NCBI GenBank assembly: GCA_963920575.1
Contig: OY986973.1
Span: 13,037,397-13,101,396, forward strand
DNA from: Narthecium ossifragum
Taxonomy: Eukaryota > Streptophyta > Magnoliopsida > Dioscoreales > Nartheciaceae
Reading direction: 5' to 3'
DNA: 64,000 bases
Shown: one piece after another, positions 1-9,646 of the stretch
Numbering within the stretch: the first letter of the stretch is position 1
How the letters are laid out: each line of letters opens with the position of its first letter
Made by a program: the position numbers and the translations under genes
Notes under the pieces: model-generated
Database searches by the model: none
Seen by the model: only the letters and a program-made list of their open reading frames with translations
What the model was told of the DNA's origin: nothing

Positions 1-180
1 CTAATGGTGCGCTCCGTGTTTCTGCTTTGTCGTTCCATCAAAGTTGAACAGAGCTTCAACTGGGCCTGCAGAATCATGAATTGCTCCTCCAAACTCTCCT
101 GGGGTACTCCGTACATGGTGGCGAACTTTCCAGAAGGTTCTGAACCGCACAGTCGGTGGAACGGAGCTCTGATACCAAGT
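1..180 (-). mobile_element. Family A element, 5' end of internal region with PBS
   Basis: This is the internal part of a family A LTR element lying on the minus strand; the rest of the element is to the left of the window. It matches in reverse the segment that follows the 5' LTR of the complete A element at 12009-16692, including the start of its first reading frame (MYGVPQES-like). The motif GCTCTGATACCA at about 166-177 is the reverse complement of a primer-binding site for initiator Met-tRNA, three bases from the LTR end at 181. Confidence 0.85.
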
Positions 181-1507
181 TGTTACGAGCGGTCTACTCG
201 TGATCCTCTCGTAATGGGTCTCTACTGCTTCAATCGATCAGAATCGGCCTGATCGGACTTGATTTGAGTCCAATGGGCTGATCTGGCTTGAGCTGGATCG
301 TATCTGGCTTGAGCTGGATCGGATCTGGTGGAGCCTGATTGGATGGGACTTGACTGGATCAAGTCTGAAGTGATCTGGATCAAGCTGACCAAGTTGGATT
401 GGGCTGGATCCGGATTGACTGGCTTGGTTGAACCAATTAGACTTGGGCTGAGTCTGATTTGGTTGGGCTGGCTGGGATGATCCGATGGCGGGGGGTTGCC
501 CCGGCGTAGGGATGGCGGCCGCGGTCGGGATCTTGGTAGGCAAGGTCGTACGACGATGGGGAAGAGATCTACCGGATCGGATCTGGGCGATAGGCGGCGG
601 ATTGGCCGGATCTACGAGGTCGGCGGAAGGGGTTTGGGTTCACCGGCGTCGGGGACGACGGGGATGGCTCTGGGGACGTCGGGAAGGGTCGTGGATGGTC
701 GGAAGGGAGTTACGGACGATCTGCGAGGTGTTTAGGACGGATTGGGGGTGAGGTCGGGGATGGCCGTGGGGTTGACGACGAAGGGGACGGTGGTAGGCTT
801 GTCGGGGACGGCGCCGGAGGGGACGAAGGAGGGAGTGGAGGTACTTAACGAGGTCATGGGGCTTGGGGGAAGAGGATGGTGGCCTTGGTTGGCGACGGGG
901 GTGGCCGGAGAGGAGAGATCGGCGGGACTAGGGTTCCGGGCACGGGAGAGAGGAGGAAGAATGATATGAACAGTGATGATGACGTGGCGCTGACGTGGAG
1001 GAGAGAGAAAGTGATGGGGAGAAAGAAATTCCGGTGGAGGTGATGCCGGCTGCTGAGAAGATGACCGATGGGGAAGAAGGTGGATTAATGGTGGATTTTC
1101 TGGTGGAATCTACATTACTTCTACTCCTATGATATTCTACTCCTAAGATATTCTATCAACTATTCTTTATCATTCATCTCATGCATAACCTAATACAAAC
1201 TACTAAGGTCCTTTTATAGAGACCTTGACAGAGTCCTAATCCAACTAAAAAACCCCCTTGCTTAATTAGCAAGTATTATGGCTTTCTGACTCAACTCAAC
1301 TTCCTAACTCAAATGGACTCTTAATTAATTCATAACAATCAAATATCAAATAGGACTCAATTAAATATAAAAAACTAATGATAAATCCTGATCAAATACT
1401 CTAGTTTGAACTAGGGAAGTCCAAGTCAAACTAGGAAAGAGGCAGAATCAGTTTGGTTCCTCTTCTGGGTTCGGGTCCAGTTGATCGAGTCGGATCGACT
1501 CGTATCA
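181..1507 (-). repeat. Family A LTR (5' LTR of a minus-strand element)
   Basis: It starts TGTTACGAGCGG and ends CGACTCGTATCA on the + strand, the inverted form of the A LTR consensus TGATACGAGTCG...CTCGTAACA. Length is about 1.33 kb. The reversed promoter CTTTTATAGAGACC lies near 1215. The open frames in its GC-rich part (480-970) lack coding features and recur in every A copy, so they are not annotated as genes. Confidence 0.88.
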
Positions 1508-1786
1508 GTGGTGAACCAGGAGAGTGATGACTCCGGGGATGTTTAGAATAAATGGGCGAGTAGCCCTAATGCTTTCCTTCTTAGCCTTGCATGCCGGCGT
1601 GCGCCAAGGGCTTTTACCTGCATGGTTTGTCTCTGTTGTTTGCGGGGTTGCTTCCCGATGCAGGTTGCTGGCGAACTGCTGGCAGTTGGTGGTGTTCCAC
1701 TGCAGCAGTTCCAGATCTTAAGTATCTGTTCACCACCCCGGGCTGGCGGTGTGCCGAGCCCAGACCGTGTCATGCTATCATCACAT
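1508..1786 (-). repeat. Family C LTR fragment, reversed
   Basis: This matches in reverse the middle of the C solo LTR at 46103-48354 (its 47050-47310 part: the open/closed 'gtggtgaac' and 'ctgccagcag' segments). It is one half of a C LTR; the other half is at 2735-3134. The intervening part was lost or replaced when a family B LTR came to lie between them. Confidence 0.7.
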
Positions 1787-2714
1787 TAATACGATGCACC
1801 TTCTCAAGGGCTTTCGTACCGGGTCTCTTGTTGTGTCTCAACTCCTCCTTAGCCAAATCTATGGCTAAGTCGAGAGATACCTTTAGGCTTTTAGAAGAAG
1901 GACCCTAGGTATTCGACGAGGAAGGCGAAGACTTAGAGGAGGAGACGGATGAGGAGAGGGATACCTTGCAGCTCCTCTAGGATTGGCTGGCGTCTCTTGG
2001 AGATCCAAGCCTTGGAGAACGTGGTGGAGGGAAGCACGGCAGCCTAGGGGACGCCGGGGACTTGGGGTTGGACGGCGGAGGTGGCTGGTAGCGCGGCGGT
2101 GATGATAGTGGCCGGTTAGTGGTTTGCAGAATTAGGGTTACAGCTACTCCTATATTACTTCTACTCCTAGGATTTATCTCTACTAAAATAATAACTCTCA
2201 TAAATTCGTCCATGCATACCTAATACAAGCTATGGAGGTCCTTTTATAGAGGCCTCAACAAGATCTAATCAGATAACTACTATCTTGCTATAATCAGCAA
2301 GTTACAATCCTTTCCTGATAAGACTCAATCAAGATAACTACTAATAGAAAACTGACTCAATCATAATCAAAACTAATAAATCAACTAATAACCAACTAAG
2401 AAAGTGATCCAGCTAGGGATTAGGATCCCTAATGCCGGATTAGGCTTGGGACATGGTTCCAAGGCGGGGACAATGGATCCATGCTTGGGCGTAGACTTGG
2501 TCTTGGCTTGGTCCATGGTTGGGTCAGCTAGGAGGTGGGGTCAGACCTACGTGGGACCTCCTGGGCGTGGGTCTTGGTCCAACCCATGCTCGGGCTTGGG
2601 CTTGAAGCCAGTTCAGCTAGGGCTCGGCTTGCACATCTAGGACTAGACTCGATCAAGTCCTTCCTTGGCATGGGTTGGGCTGGCCCAGGCTGAGCTTGGT
2701 TCGACCTCGTATCA
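1787..2714 (-). repeat. Family B LTR, reversed, degenerate
   Basis: The sequence runs from a decayed start (TAATACGATGCACC instead of TGATACGATGCACC) to CCTCGTATCA. It carries the reversed B promoter (CTTTTATAGAGGCC at about 2243). Its B-variant end resembles the fragment at 40020-40147. No target-site duplication is recognisable. A purine-tract complement (tcctctcccccttcg) follows at 2715-2729, which suggests it was the 3' LTR of a minus-strand B element whose body is deleted. Confidence 0.75.
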
Positions 2715-2734
2715 TCCTCTCCCCCTTCGACCTC

Positions 2735-3134
2735 GTAGTTTCCCTGTTGGGCTTAGTTGCTCACTCCTCCTACCCGGGCTGCGTTTTGGAGGTGCAGGCA
2801 CTAGCTCCTCTTCGGTGGCCCCTATTGGGCAGTTGGTCGGTGGTGCCGCGGCACCAGGCGGAGTCTGAGAGGTGGCGATCTTTACAGCTTTGTTAGTTAG
2901 CCTCGTACGGGAGTAAAAGTTGAATTTGAATCTTCCCCTCTCCGAGGATATGTATATTAAACTCTTTTGGATTTGTAATCTTGGGTTCGAGGTTCTTTAA
3001 ATTATTGTCTTTTAATTGAGGGTGTTTTTGGTGACTATAGGTTACAGGGAACCCTCACCAAATTTTCCGTGGTTTGTTAGGTTCCGGTTCGCTTCGCCCG
3101 GCCCGGTTGGGCTTTCGCGGGTCGGGGCGCGACA
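2735..3134 (-). repeat. Family C LTR 5' end, reversed
   Basis: This is the reverse of the first c.400 bp of the C LTR. It ends on the + strand in GGGGCGCGACA, the complement of the C start TGTCGCGCC, and contains the complement of the conserved CAGCCCGGGTAGGAGTGA stretch near 2770. A GC-rich self-complementary segment (GGCCCGGTTGGGCTTTCGCGGGTC region) lies at its end, as in the other C copies. Confidence 0.75.
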
Positions 3135-3136
3135 CA

Positions 3137-3286
3137 GTCATTCGCGTCGAACCCGTTCCGATCGATGACGATAGCTTTACTCTCGTTACTTCCAAGAGAA
3201 GGCCCATGGTGGCTGAGAGAACTTCTGCAACCCAGACGATCTCTGCACTATGTGCCGAAGATCCAAACGGTAAAGCCAAAATAATC
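3137..3286 (+). pseudogene. Tat-lineage element, 5' coding remnant
   Basis: An open stretch translates to a polar peptide (…EPVPIDDDSFTLVTSK…) with no domain I can name. It abuts the B element at 3287, and the sequence resumes on the other side at 7156 with the same 5 bases (TAATC), so this is the left part of the region interrupted by that insertion. By position it belongs to the upstream, gag-proximal region of the Tat element described below. Its own 5' LTR is not recognisable because the left side is truncated by family C. Confidence 0.45.
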
Positions 3287-4117
3287 TGATACGATGCACC
3301 TTCTCTACGGCTTTCGTATCTGGTCTCTTGCCTAGTCTCGACTCCTCCTTAGCCAAAGCTATCGCTAGGTCGAGATATACCTTTAGGGTTTTAAGAGAAA
3401 CACCCTAGGTATTTGACAAGGAAGGCTAAAAACCGGAGGAGAGAGACGGATGAGGAAGAGGATTACCTTGCAGCTTTCTCAATGGTTGGCTGGCTTCTCT
3501 TGGAGATCCAAGCCTTGGAGAACGTGGGTGATGGCTGGTAGTGGTGATGATGGTGGCGGAGGACTGGACGGCAGCGGAGAAGGAGACCGGTGATGGAGAA
3601 GGATCAGCTGTAGAGAGAGATGAAGGTGGCTGGTGGATTATGAGGAAACTAGGTTACAGCTCTCCTAGGTTTACCGCTACTCCTAAATTATCCTACTAAT
3701 AACTCTATTTTATTCTCATAATTCGTCATGCATATTTACAAGCCATGGAGGTCCTTTTATAGAGGCCTCAAGAGAGTTCTACTACAACCTGAATACTACA
3801 TTGCTTTAATCAGCAAGTAACCAGACTTTCCTAATAAGACTCAATCTTATCTCAACTTCCTAATAACAAGAACTCATAATAGGAACTGATTTAAGCAAAT
3901 CATAAACTGACCTCAATCTAGGAAACTGACTCAATCAAGATAACTACTAACTAGGAAATCAACTAAGTAAGCAAACCAGCTAGGGAATAAGAATCCTTTT
4001 GGCTGGTTGGGCTTAGGACGCCCAAAGTGACCTGGTTACAGCCAGCTCCTTGGCGTGGGCCCCCCCATGCAAGGACGTGGGTCCCTTCTTGGATTGGCTC
4101 AGTTCGTCCTCGTATCA
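3287..4117 (-). repeat. Family B 3' LTR
   Basis: An 831-bp LTR running TGATACGATGCACC to CCTCGTATCA on the + strand. It is nearly the same as the partner LTR at 6340-7155, with small indels. The reversed TATA segment CTTTTATAGAGGCC is at about 3754. Confidence 0.9.
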
Positions 4118-4595
4118 TCCCCTCTTCCTTCGAAATGGGCCTCGTCCTCAAGGCCTGAATTTGCTGAGGGAAAAGGGATCTGCTCTTCTCGTACCGGAGT
4201 GACGTGGCTAGACCGCAACCGTTGCTCTGTCTTGGCGGTGAAAATCCTTGTCGCACCCATGGTGGATCTAATGGTATCCGAAGCGGCGAGTCAGGGGGCC
4301 ATGCTGCCGGTCTGGAAGGAGGAGGCTGAAACTTAGGTGGATCTGGCGGCCTTTGGAACTCCAAGAAGTAGAGGGCGGCTGTAGATCGACGATGGGCCCA
4401 CCTCAAGTGCTGGTGTCTTAGGTCAAAGACTCGGTCAACCTGAATCAAATCCTTCCAAGATGGAAGCAGACCCAAGACGGCGGATGGATACAGTCGTGCC
4501 GAGGACGGAGCATCTGGGGGACGATCTGATGGTTCAGGTGTCTCCAAGCATGGGATCTTCAATGGTTCTCCTGGATCATCCTCGTCACGTCCCAT
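3963..4595 (-). CDS. Family B conserved C-terminal reading frame
   Basis: A 210-codon frame whose N-terminal part has the block DEDDPGEPLKI followed by PEPSDRPPDA. The same block occurs in the family A element (around 15057-15140) although the two LTR families are otherwise divergent. No enzymatic domain is recognisable; the protein is rich in proline, serine and arginine. It runs past the polypurine tract into the 3' LTR. It is in the same reading frame as the segments at 5336-4725 and 6029-5574, so the three may be pieces of one longer protein. Function is unknown. Confidence 0.45.
   Translation of the reverse strand: MGRDEDDPGEPLKIPCLETPEPSDRPPDAPSSARLYPSAVLGLLPSWKDLIQVDRVFDLRHQHLRWAHRRSTAALYFLEFQRPPDPPKFQPPPSRPAAWPPDSPLRIPLDPPWVRQGFSPPRQSNGCGLATSLRYEKSRSLFPQQIQALRTRPISKEEGMIRGRTEPIQEGTHVLAWGGPRQGAGCNQVTLGVLSPTSQKDSYSLAGLLT
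4118..4132 (-). other. Polypurine tract of the family B element
   Basis: On the minus strand the sequence CGAAGGAAGAGGGGA lies directly before the LTR start TGATACGAGG. Its position and purine-only composition fit the plus-strand primer used in LTR-retroelement replication. Confidence 0.8.
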
Positions 4596-4724
4596 GAGTA
4601 GTGTCGCCCATGACCATAGGACGGTATCTGATCTCCATGGCCTGGTCGGATGTGCAGGGTCTTGGCTTGATGCTGAGTCAAGCTCGCTTTGGCCCAGTCT
4701 GAAGTGAAGTCGGCTGGGCCACGC

Positions 4725-5336
4725 TTATGCTGCACTATTTGGATCTTGATCAGGTTCGGTTTGACTGAGCTTGATGGAGCTTGGTTGGCTGCAATCAGAT
4801 CTAGCCAGATTGATTCTGTCTGCATCCAATTGAGTCTGACTTAGCCTAGTCTGATCTGAGCTTGGTCGGATCTGGTTGGTGTAACCAAACCTGGTTGTGC
4901 TTGGATGGAATCTGACCAAGTCTTGTAAGATGCAATCTGACTCGACCAATTGTAGGTGACGGAGTCGGAGTTTGATCAGGTTCAAACCGTAGTGATTTGA
5001 TTTGATCTGATCAGATAGCTGAGTGGCTCTAGCAACTGAGAGGGAACTGAACTTGGTCGCCGGTGAGGGATGTTCATCAGGGTTTGGATCCCATGGAGAA
5101 GAGGGGATGAGAGGATGGGGGTTTGGTACGGGTGGCGGATCTGGAGGGGGTTTGGGGTCGGCCTCGGTAAGGATATGGGAAGGGTCAGGAGGTTTAGGGG
5201 ACAGCCTTTGTTGCCCCAGAAGATCCTTCAGTGGGCTGTGAGGGGAGGAGGTCATGGTAGTCTTGGGCCACGGTAGACCGTGACTTCCTTGAGGTTTGTC
5301 GCCGGAGTCGGGGAAAATGGAGTTGGGGGCTGGCAA
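4725..5336 (-). CDS. Family B proline-rich reading frame, central segment
   Basis: A 203-codon frame beginning MPAPNSIFPDSGDKP. The B element on the right of the window (about 63140-63560) encodes the same order of blocks: PAPNSIFPDSGDKPQG, then SPLKDLLGQQR, then DEHPSPA. Conservation of the peptide between two copies suggests it was translated in the ancestral element. No known domain; composition is Pro/Ser/Asp-rich and probably disordered. It shares its frame with 4595-3963 and 6029-5574. Confidence 0.45.
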   Translation of the reverse strand: MPAPNSIFPDSGDKPQGSHGLPWPKTTMTSSPHSPLKDLLGQQRLSPKPPDPSHILTEADPKPPPDPPPVPNPHPLIPSSPWDPNPDEHPSPATKFSSLSVARATQLSDQIKSNHYGLNLIKLRLRHLQLVESDCILQDLVRFHPSTTRFGYTNQIRPSSDQTRLSQTQLDADRINLARSDCSQPSSIKLSQTEPDQDPNSAA

Positions 5337-5573
5337 GGTTGTACATGGAACAGATATGGCTATGGGTGGAGAGGTTGGGTGGTTGTGAGGGGGACCTTGG
5401 TGGAGGTTACATGGTGTGGGGAGTTCTTCAACAAAGGTGAGGTCGGTGGCTGCAGCTTCATGGATGTTGACTGGGCTGGGATGTGGTGTGGTTGGTTAAG
5501 GGGGCAGCGAGTGTTGTTCATGGGTTGGGTCATGGGAAAGCTCGGGGGTAGGTGGAGTATAAGGAGTCCTAAT

Positions 5574-6029
5574 CTAGGTAGAGCTAGGTTTAGATTCTGC
5601 AATCCAAGTTGTAGCTAGAATGGGATTTTCTCTGGAAATCTGAACTCTGGTAGGGCTTGACAGATTTGTAGGAGAATATCGTTTGATCATTGCTTCCCAC
5701 TGTTCTGCTGAAGGGTAAGGTAGAGGGCTCCAACTTTGGACGGCTTCCTTCCATTGTTCAACTGTAGGGTAAGCCGTACTCCAAGTTTGACTAGGATTCC
5801 TAGTTGGAGTAGGATTTGTAATCATGGTTCTAGTAGGATTTTGGGTCCCAGTCGTACTCTGAGTTTGACTCAGATTCCTAGTTGGAGCAGGATTTGTAAT
5901 CCTAGTTCCAGTAGGATTCGGAGTCCAAGTTGTAGGTTTGGGTTGATTGTAGGGTGTAGGTAATGGCTGATACGGTGGTGATGGATTGTAGGGAAGACTA
6001 GGGCTGTACGGTGTGTAGGGAGGTGGCAT
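5574..6029 (-). CDS. Family B proline/threonine-rich reading frame, N-terminal segment
   Basis: A 151-codon frame starting with a Pro/Tyr-rich stretch (MPPPYTPYSPSLPY), followed by degenerate repeats of a T-x-x-P-N-P-T-x-T-R unit. The same Pro/Tyr stretch and Thr-Arg-Pro-Asn repeats occur in the second B copy near 62300-62660. No known domain is visible. It may act as a gag-like or structural segment, but that is inference from its position only. Confidence 0.4.
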   Translation of the reverse strand: MPPPYTPYSPSLPYNPSPPYQPLPTPYNQPKPTTWTPNPTGTRITNPAPTRNLSQTQSTTGTQNPTRTMITNPTPTRNPSQTWSTAYPTVEQWKEAVQSWSPLPYPSAEQWEAMIKRYSPTNLSSPTRVQISRENPILATTWIAESKPSST

Positions 6030-6107
6030 AGGCTGCTGGTATGGAGGCTGGGCATAGGCCGGGTATAGGGGCTCGTATGGTTGTGGAGGAACTCGGCCAG
6101 GTACAGT

Positions 6108-6124
6108 AGGGTTAGGGTTAGGGA
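6108..6124 (-). repeat. Telomere-like (TTAGGG)n microrepeat in family B leader
   Basis: The + strand reads AGGGTTAGGGTTAGGG, i.e. about two and a half TTAGGG units. The second B copy has the complementary CCCTAACCCTAACCCT at about 62094-62111, in a comparable place downstream of the PBS, so it is a feature of the family and not an interstitial telomere. Confidence 0.6.
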
Positions 6125-6324
6125 TCTGTAGGGATAATGATGGAAGTAAGGGATAATGATGTGGAAGAGAGGTTTGACCAGGTAGAGGAGTAGGTCTGGT
6201 CGGATGAACAGTGATTTGTGTAGGGGTTGAGCATCCGCGGTATAACTAGGGTTTTGGCCAGGTACTCTTCTTGCCATGTGGACTCTTTCAGAAGGATTCT
6301 GGACGGCACAGGTAGGAGGAAAGA

Positions 6325-6336
6325 GCTCTGATACCA
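6325..6336 (-). other. Primer-binding site, initiator Met-tRNA (family B)
   Basis: GCTCTGATACCA on the + strand is the complement of TGGTATCAGAGC. It lies three bases from the end of the 5' LTR (6340) and fits the 3' end of plant initiator Met-tRNA. Confidence 0.9.
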
Positions 6337-6339
6337 AGT

Positions 6340-7155
6340 TGATACGATGCACCTTCTCTACGGCTTTCGTATCTGGTCTCTTGCCTAGTCTCGGCTCCTC
6401 CTTAGCCAAAGCTATGGCTAGGTCGAGATATACCTTTAGGATTTTAGGAGAAGCACCCTAGGTATTCGACAAGGAAGGCTGAAAACCGGAGGAGAGAGAC
6501 GGATGAGGAAGAGGATTACCTTGCAGCTTCCTCAATGGTTGGCTGGCTTCTCTTGGAGATCCAAGCCTTGGAGAACGTGGGTGATGGCTGGTAGTGGTGA
6601 TGAAGGTGGCGGAGGAGTGGACGGCAGCGGAGAAGGAGACCAGTGATGGAGAAGGACCGGCTGTAGAGAGAGATGAAGGTGGCTGGTGGATTATGAGGAA
6701 ACTAGGTTACAGCTACTCCTAAATTATCCTACTAATAACTCTATTTTATTCTCATAATTCGTCATGCATATTTACAAGCTATGGAGGTCCTTTTATAGAG
6801 GCCTCAAGAGAGTTCTACTACAACCTGAATACTACCTTGCTTTAATCAGCAAGTAACCAGACTTTCCTAATAAGACTCAATCTTATCTCAACTTCCTAAT
6901 AACAAGGACTCATAATAGGAACTGATTTAAGCAAATCATAAACTGAACTCAATCTAGGAAACTGACTCAATTAAGATAACTACTAACTAGGAAATCAACT
7001 AAGTAAGCAAACCAGCTAGGGAATAAGAATCCTTTTGGCTGGTTGGGCTTAGGACGCCCAAAGTGACCTGGTTGCAGCCAGCTCTTTGGCGTGGGCCCAC
7101 CCAAGAAATGACGTGGGTCCCTTTTCTTGGATTGGCTCAGTTCGTCCTCGTATCA
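6340..7155 (-). repeat. Family B 5' LTR
   Basis: An 816-bp LTR, TGATACGATGCACC to CCTCGTATCA on the + strand. The partner at 3287-4117 is highly similar, which indicates a fairly recent insertion. The reversed promoter CTTTTATAGAGGCC lies near 6791. Confidence 0.9.
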
Positions 7156-7160
7156 TAATC

Positions 7161-7457
7161 TATCTGTCTGTTGCGAAAACACAGGTGGCCCCTAAGGTTG
7201 ACTACGAAACCCATTACGAGGTGTACCCTGACAAACCTTGGATCGGCCTCCAAGCGACAGGAAATGATGAGGCATCGCTCCACGTTCGGTACTGCCATGT
7301 TCAGTTACTCCGAGCGGAGTATGAACACCAACGAAGGAATGCGAAGCCCAAACACGCAACTCACCAGAATTACATCGAAGATATGCGAGTAGCCTACAAA
7401 TACTACATCACCCAGGAGCTGCAGAGTCTTCAAAAAGTGAAGCGAACTATGATGTAG
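7161..7457 (+). pseudogene. Tat-lineage element, upstream reading frame remnant
   Basis: An open frame from the insertion junction to 7457 encodes a charged, basic peptide (…YEVYPDKPWIG…YCHVQLLRAEYEHQ…) without a domain I can name. It lies between the left remnant at 3137-3286 and the gag region. Tat/Ogre-type elements often have an extra frame before gag, so this is a plausible assignment, not a proven one. Confidence 0.4.
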
Positions 7458-7741
7458 GCGACTCCAACACCCTTCACTTCAATGACGATCATTTCCAGCC
7501 TGAGGAGAGCTACGACCAACCACAATTCACCCATATCCCTGTCAAGGTATAGAAGCCCGTCGGAAAGAGGAAGAATACGAAGTCAAAAGCGGCTGCGCAT
7601 CATCCTCCGTTTCACGCTGGGGGCTCAAACCATCCTTATTATGGGGTATCTCTCAAGACCAGTTCATCCGAGGCTTCATAATGGATAAGTCCAAACACAG
7701 AGGGGGTCCTTCAAGAGAATGAATTTGACATCATTGCAGCA

Positions 7742-8143
7742 ATGCCCATTGGAATTCAAGACGACGAGATGTCCACTTCGACTAATACGTCTTCAAATGT
7801 TCCGTTGAAAAGACGAAGGAAGAAAGTCGTGATCGAAGAACTTCAAAAATGCCTCATCGTCAACTTACCTCCAAACCGTCCACGGACTATAAGCGTCACC
7901 CGCTCCCTTGGCAGTAAAGACGTGGCTTCCGAGGCGTCATACGAATGCCAATTTCCTACTCTCCCTAAGTCCCCGATGTCGCCCACAAGCAGATCCCCTT
8001 CACCTGAGCGCTACCAGGTCTTTGCTACCACAGTCGAAGAGGAGTTGGAGCAATTGAGGAACGTGCTACAACTAAAGGATGTCGAGATAGCCAGCCTCAA
8101 GGCTCAAGTGCCTCCTGAAAAAAATTCACATGCTAAAAAATAA
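7742..8143 (+). pseudogene. Tat gag, N-terminal region
   Basis: A 133-codon frame with a basic patch (PLKRRRKKVV), a Ser/Pro-rich linker and a C-terminal heptad-like stretch (VEEELEQLRNVLQLKDVEIASLK) that looks like a short coiled coil. This layout is usual upstream of the gag core in Tat-lineage Ty3/gypsy elements. A frame change separates it from the gag core that starts near 8239. Confidence 0.55.
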
Positions 8144-8238
8144 TTCTCATGCGAATGTGTCACCCAATATGGTACCTCTCGACACTGTAAAGAAATTAAT
8201 CGCCGAGAGCGTGAGGGCCTTCCACATGCAAAACCAGT

Positions 8239-8865
8239 ATGCCACGAGGCCGGGATACTCACCCTGCCGAGATAGACCTGGTCCCATACCCAGCAAACTA
8301 TCGGCAACCTCAATTCACCAAGTTTAACGGGAGCAGATCCCCGCATGAGCACATTGCTCATTTCCTAGCGGCCTGCCAGGACACGGCTCATAATGGTGCG
8401 CTGTTACTATGTCAGTTCGTCCAAACCCTCTCTGGACCGGCATTTACTTGGTACAGCAAGCCGCTTCGGGGATCCATCACCTCATGGGAACAAATGCAGG
8501 AGGCATTTCTTCAAAGGTTCTATAGTACCCAAAGAAGCGTAGGGATTACGGAGCTCACCCAAACCGAACAGAGTCCACACAAGAAAGCTGCGGACTTCAT
8601 CAACAGATGAAGGAACTGAAGCATCCACTGCCCGCAGCCCATCATGAAAGCAGAAGCTGTACGGATGTGTATGAACAACCTGCGTCTGGAGATGGCACTC
8701 TACTTGCAAGGCATTCGTTTGCTCTCCTTCGAGGAGTTGGCCTCTAAAGCCACAAACATCAAAAACTACCTACACCATATGGCCAGAAAAAATCATACAA
8801 CAGATGGGGTCCTCGATCGTACCAAGAAAGATAAAGCTCCACCAATGGGGAAGGTAGTCCTGTAG
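8239..8865 (+). pseudogene. Tat gag core (retrotransposon gag domain)
   Basis: The frame at 8239-8610 carries the retrotransposon gag signature: a YxxPQFTKFNG opening, then AHFLAACQD, then LSGPAFTWYSKPL, then SWEQMQEAFLQRF. This is the capsid-like domain that packages element RNA. The sequence continues in another frame at 8644-8865 (…LRLEMALYLQGIRLLSFEELASKA…). At least one frameshift and later stops disable it. Downstream 8870-9650 holds short, decayed frames of the gag-protease linker. Confidence 0.8.
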
Positions 8866-9646
8866 ACCTCCACAACACATGCGCCTAAGCCAAACGAGAC
8901 TTATGGTCCCAGAGAACAATTTCTGCCCAGAGATGGCTCGTCGGAACCAACACAGCGGTGGATAAAGACTCTTAAGGAGAGGACAGAAAGGTAGTACTCC
9001 TTCCCCCGAGAAGAGGTCTCTGACATCTTCAGAGGCTTGCTGGATATCGGACTTCTAGAGCTCCCGGAGCCACGACACCCTGAAGAAGCAAATAAGGTGG
9101 ACGAACCTAGGTATTGCCACTACCATAGAATACCCACACACCCTTCTAGACTGCTTCAACCTAAAGGACAAGATCCAGAAGCTGATCGACGAAGGAGTCA
9201 TGGACACCGGGCTCCTAAAAAAGCTTCAAAAAGAGAAAATGACAGAGTTGACGCACATGATCACAACTGTGGCCGGATCTAGATCCTTACATGTAGAGTA
9301 CACACCCTCGACACTTTCTTATGGGGAAATGGAGCGCAACCCTCAAATACCTCCTCCCAGCGACATTGAGCATAGATATGTTTATTTCTCCTCCGGAGAA
9401 ATACGTAGTTCCTGTCTTGGTATCCATCGAGAGAAGCTCTTGGCCTACCTTAGGAGAATTGTGTCCCCCTGACTCGAAGGAGCCGAGTTATGATCGTTTC
9501 GGGAAAACCTACTTCAGCAAAAGACATAAGGAAAACAAGCCTTCAACCAAAGGATTAAGGCTGCCAGATATAACCCTCCAAGACCTCCGCTTCCCCGAGA
9601 TTGGCAGCCGAGGCCGAAGCGGCACAGATCTCCGAAGTACAAGATC

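Larger units (their letters stand above)
3287..7155 (-). mobile_element. Complete non-autonomous family B LTR element
   Basis: On the minus strand the order is 5' LTR (6340-7155), PBS (6325-6336), internal region, polypurine tract (4118-4132) and 3' LTR (3287-4117). The flanking target-site duplication is a perfect 5 bp, TAATC (3282-3286 and 7156-7160). Length is 3.87 kb. The internal region has proline-rich reading frames but no protease, reverse transcriptase, RNase H or integrase, so mobilisation must have used enzymes from another element. It inserted into the Tat element. Confidence 0.92.

Noticed and set aside
480..970. Overlapping open frames on both strands in the GC-rich part of the family A LTR (also at 12500-13000, 21000-21500, 39180-39460, 42500-43000, 59780-60300 and 61000-61400)
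   Set aside because: They recur in every LTR copy, lie on both strands, change frame between copies and have only Gly/Arg/Pro-rich composition. They reflect GC content, not genes.
2404..2896. Open frames around 2400-2900 as host coding sequence
   Set aside because: The sequence is B LTR and C LTR in reverse; similar frames appear in other LTR copies.
4055..5618. Plus-strand frames over the internal region of the reversed B element
   Set aside because: They are complements of the minus-strand proline-rich frames that are conserved with the second B copy; no independent support.
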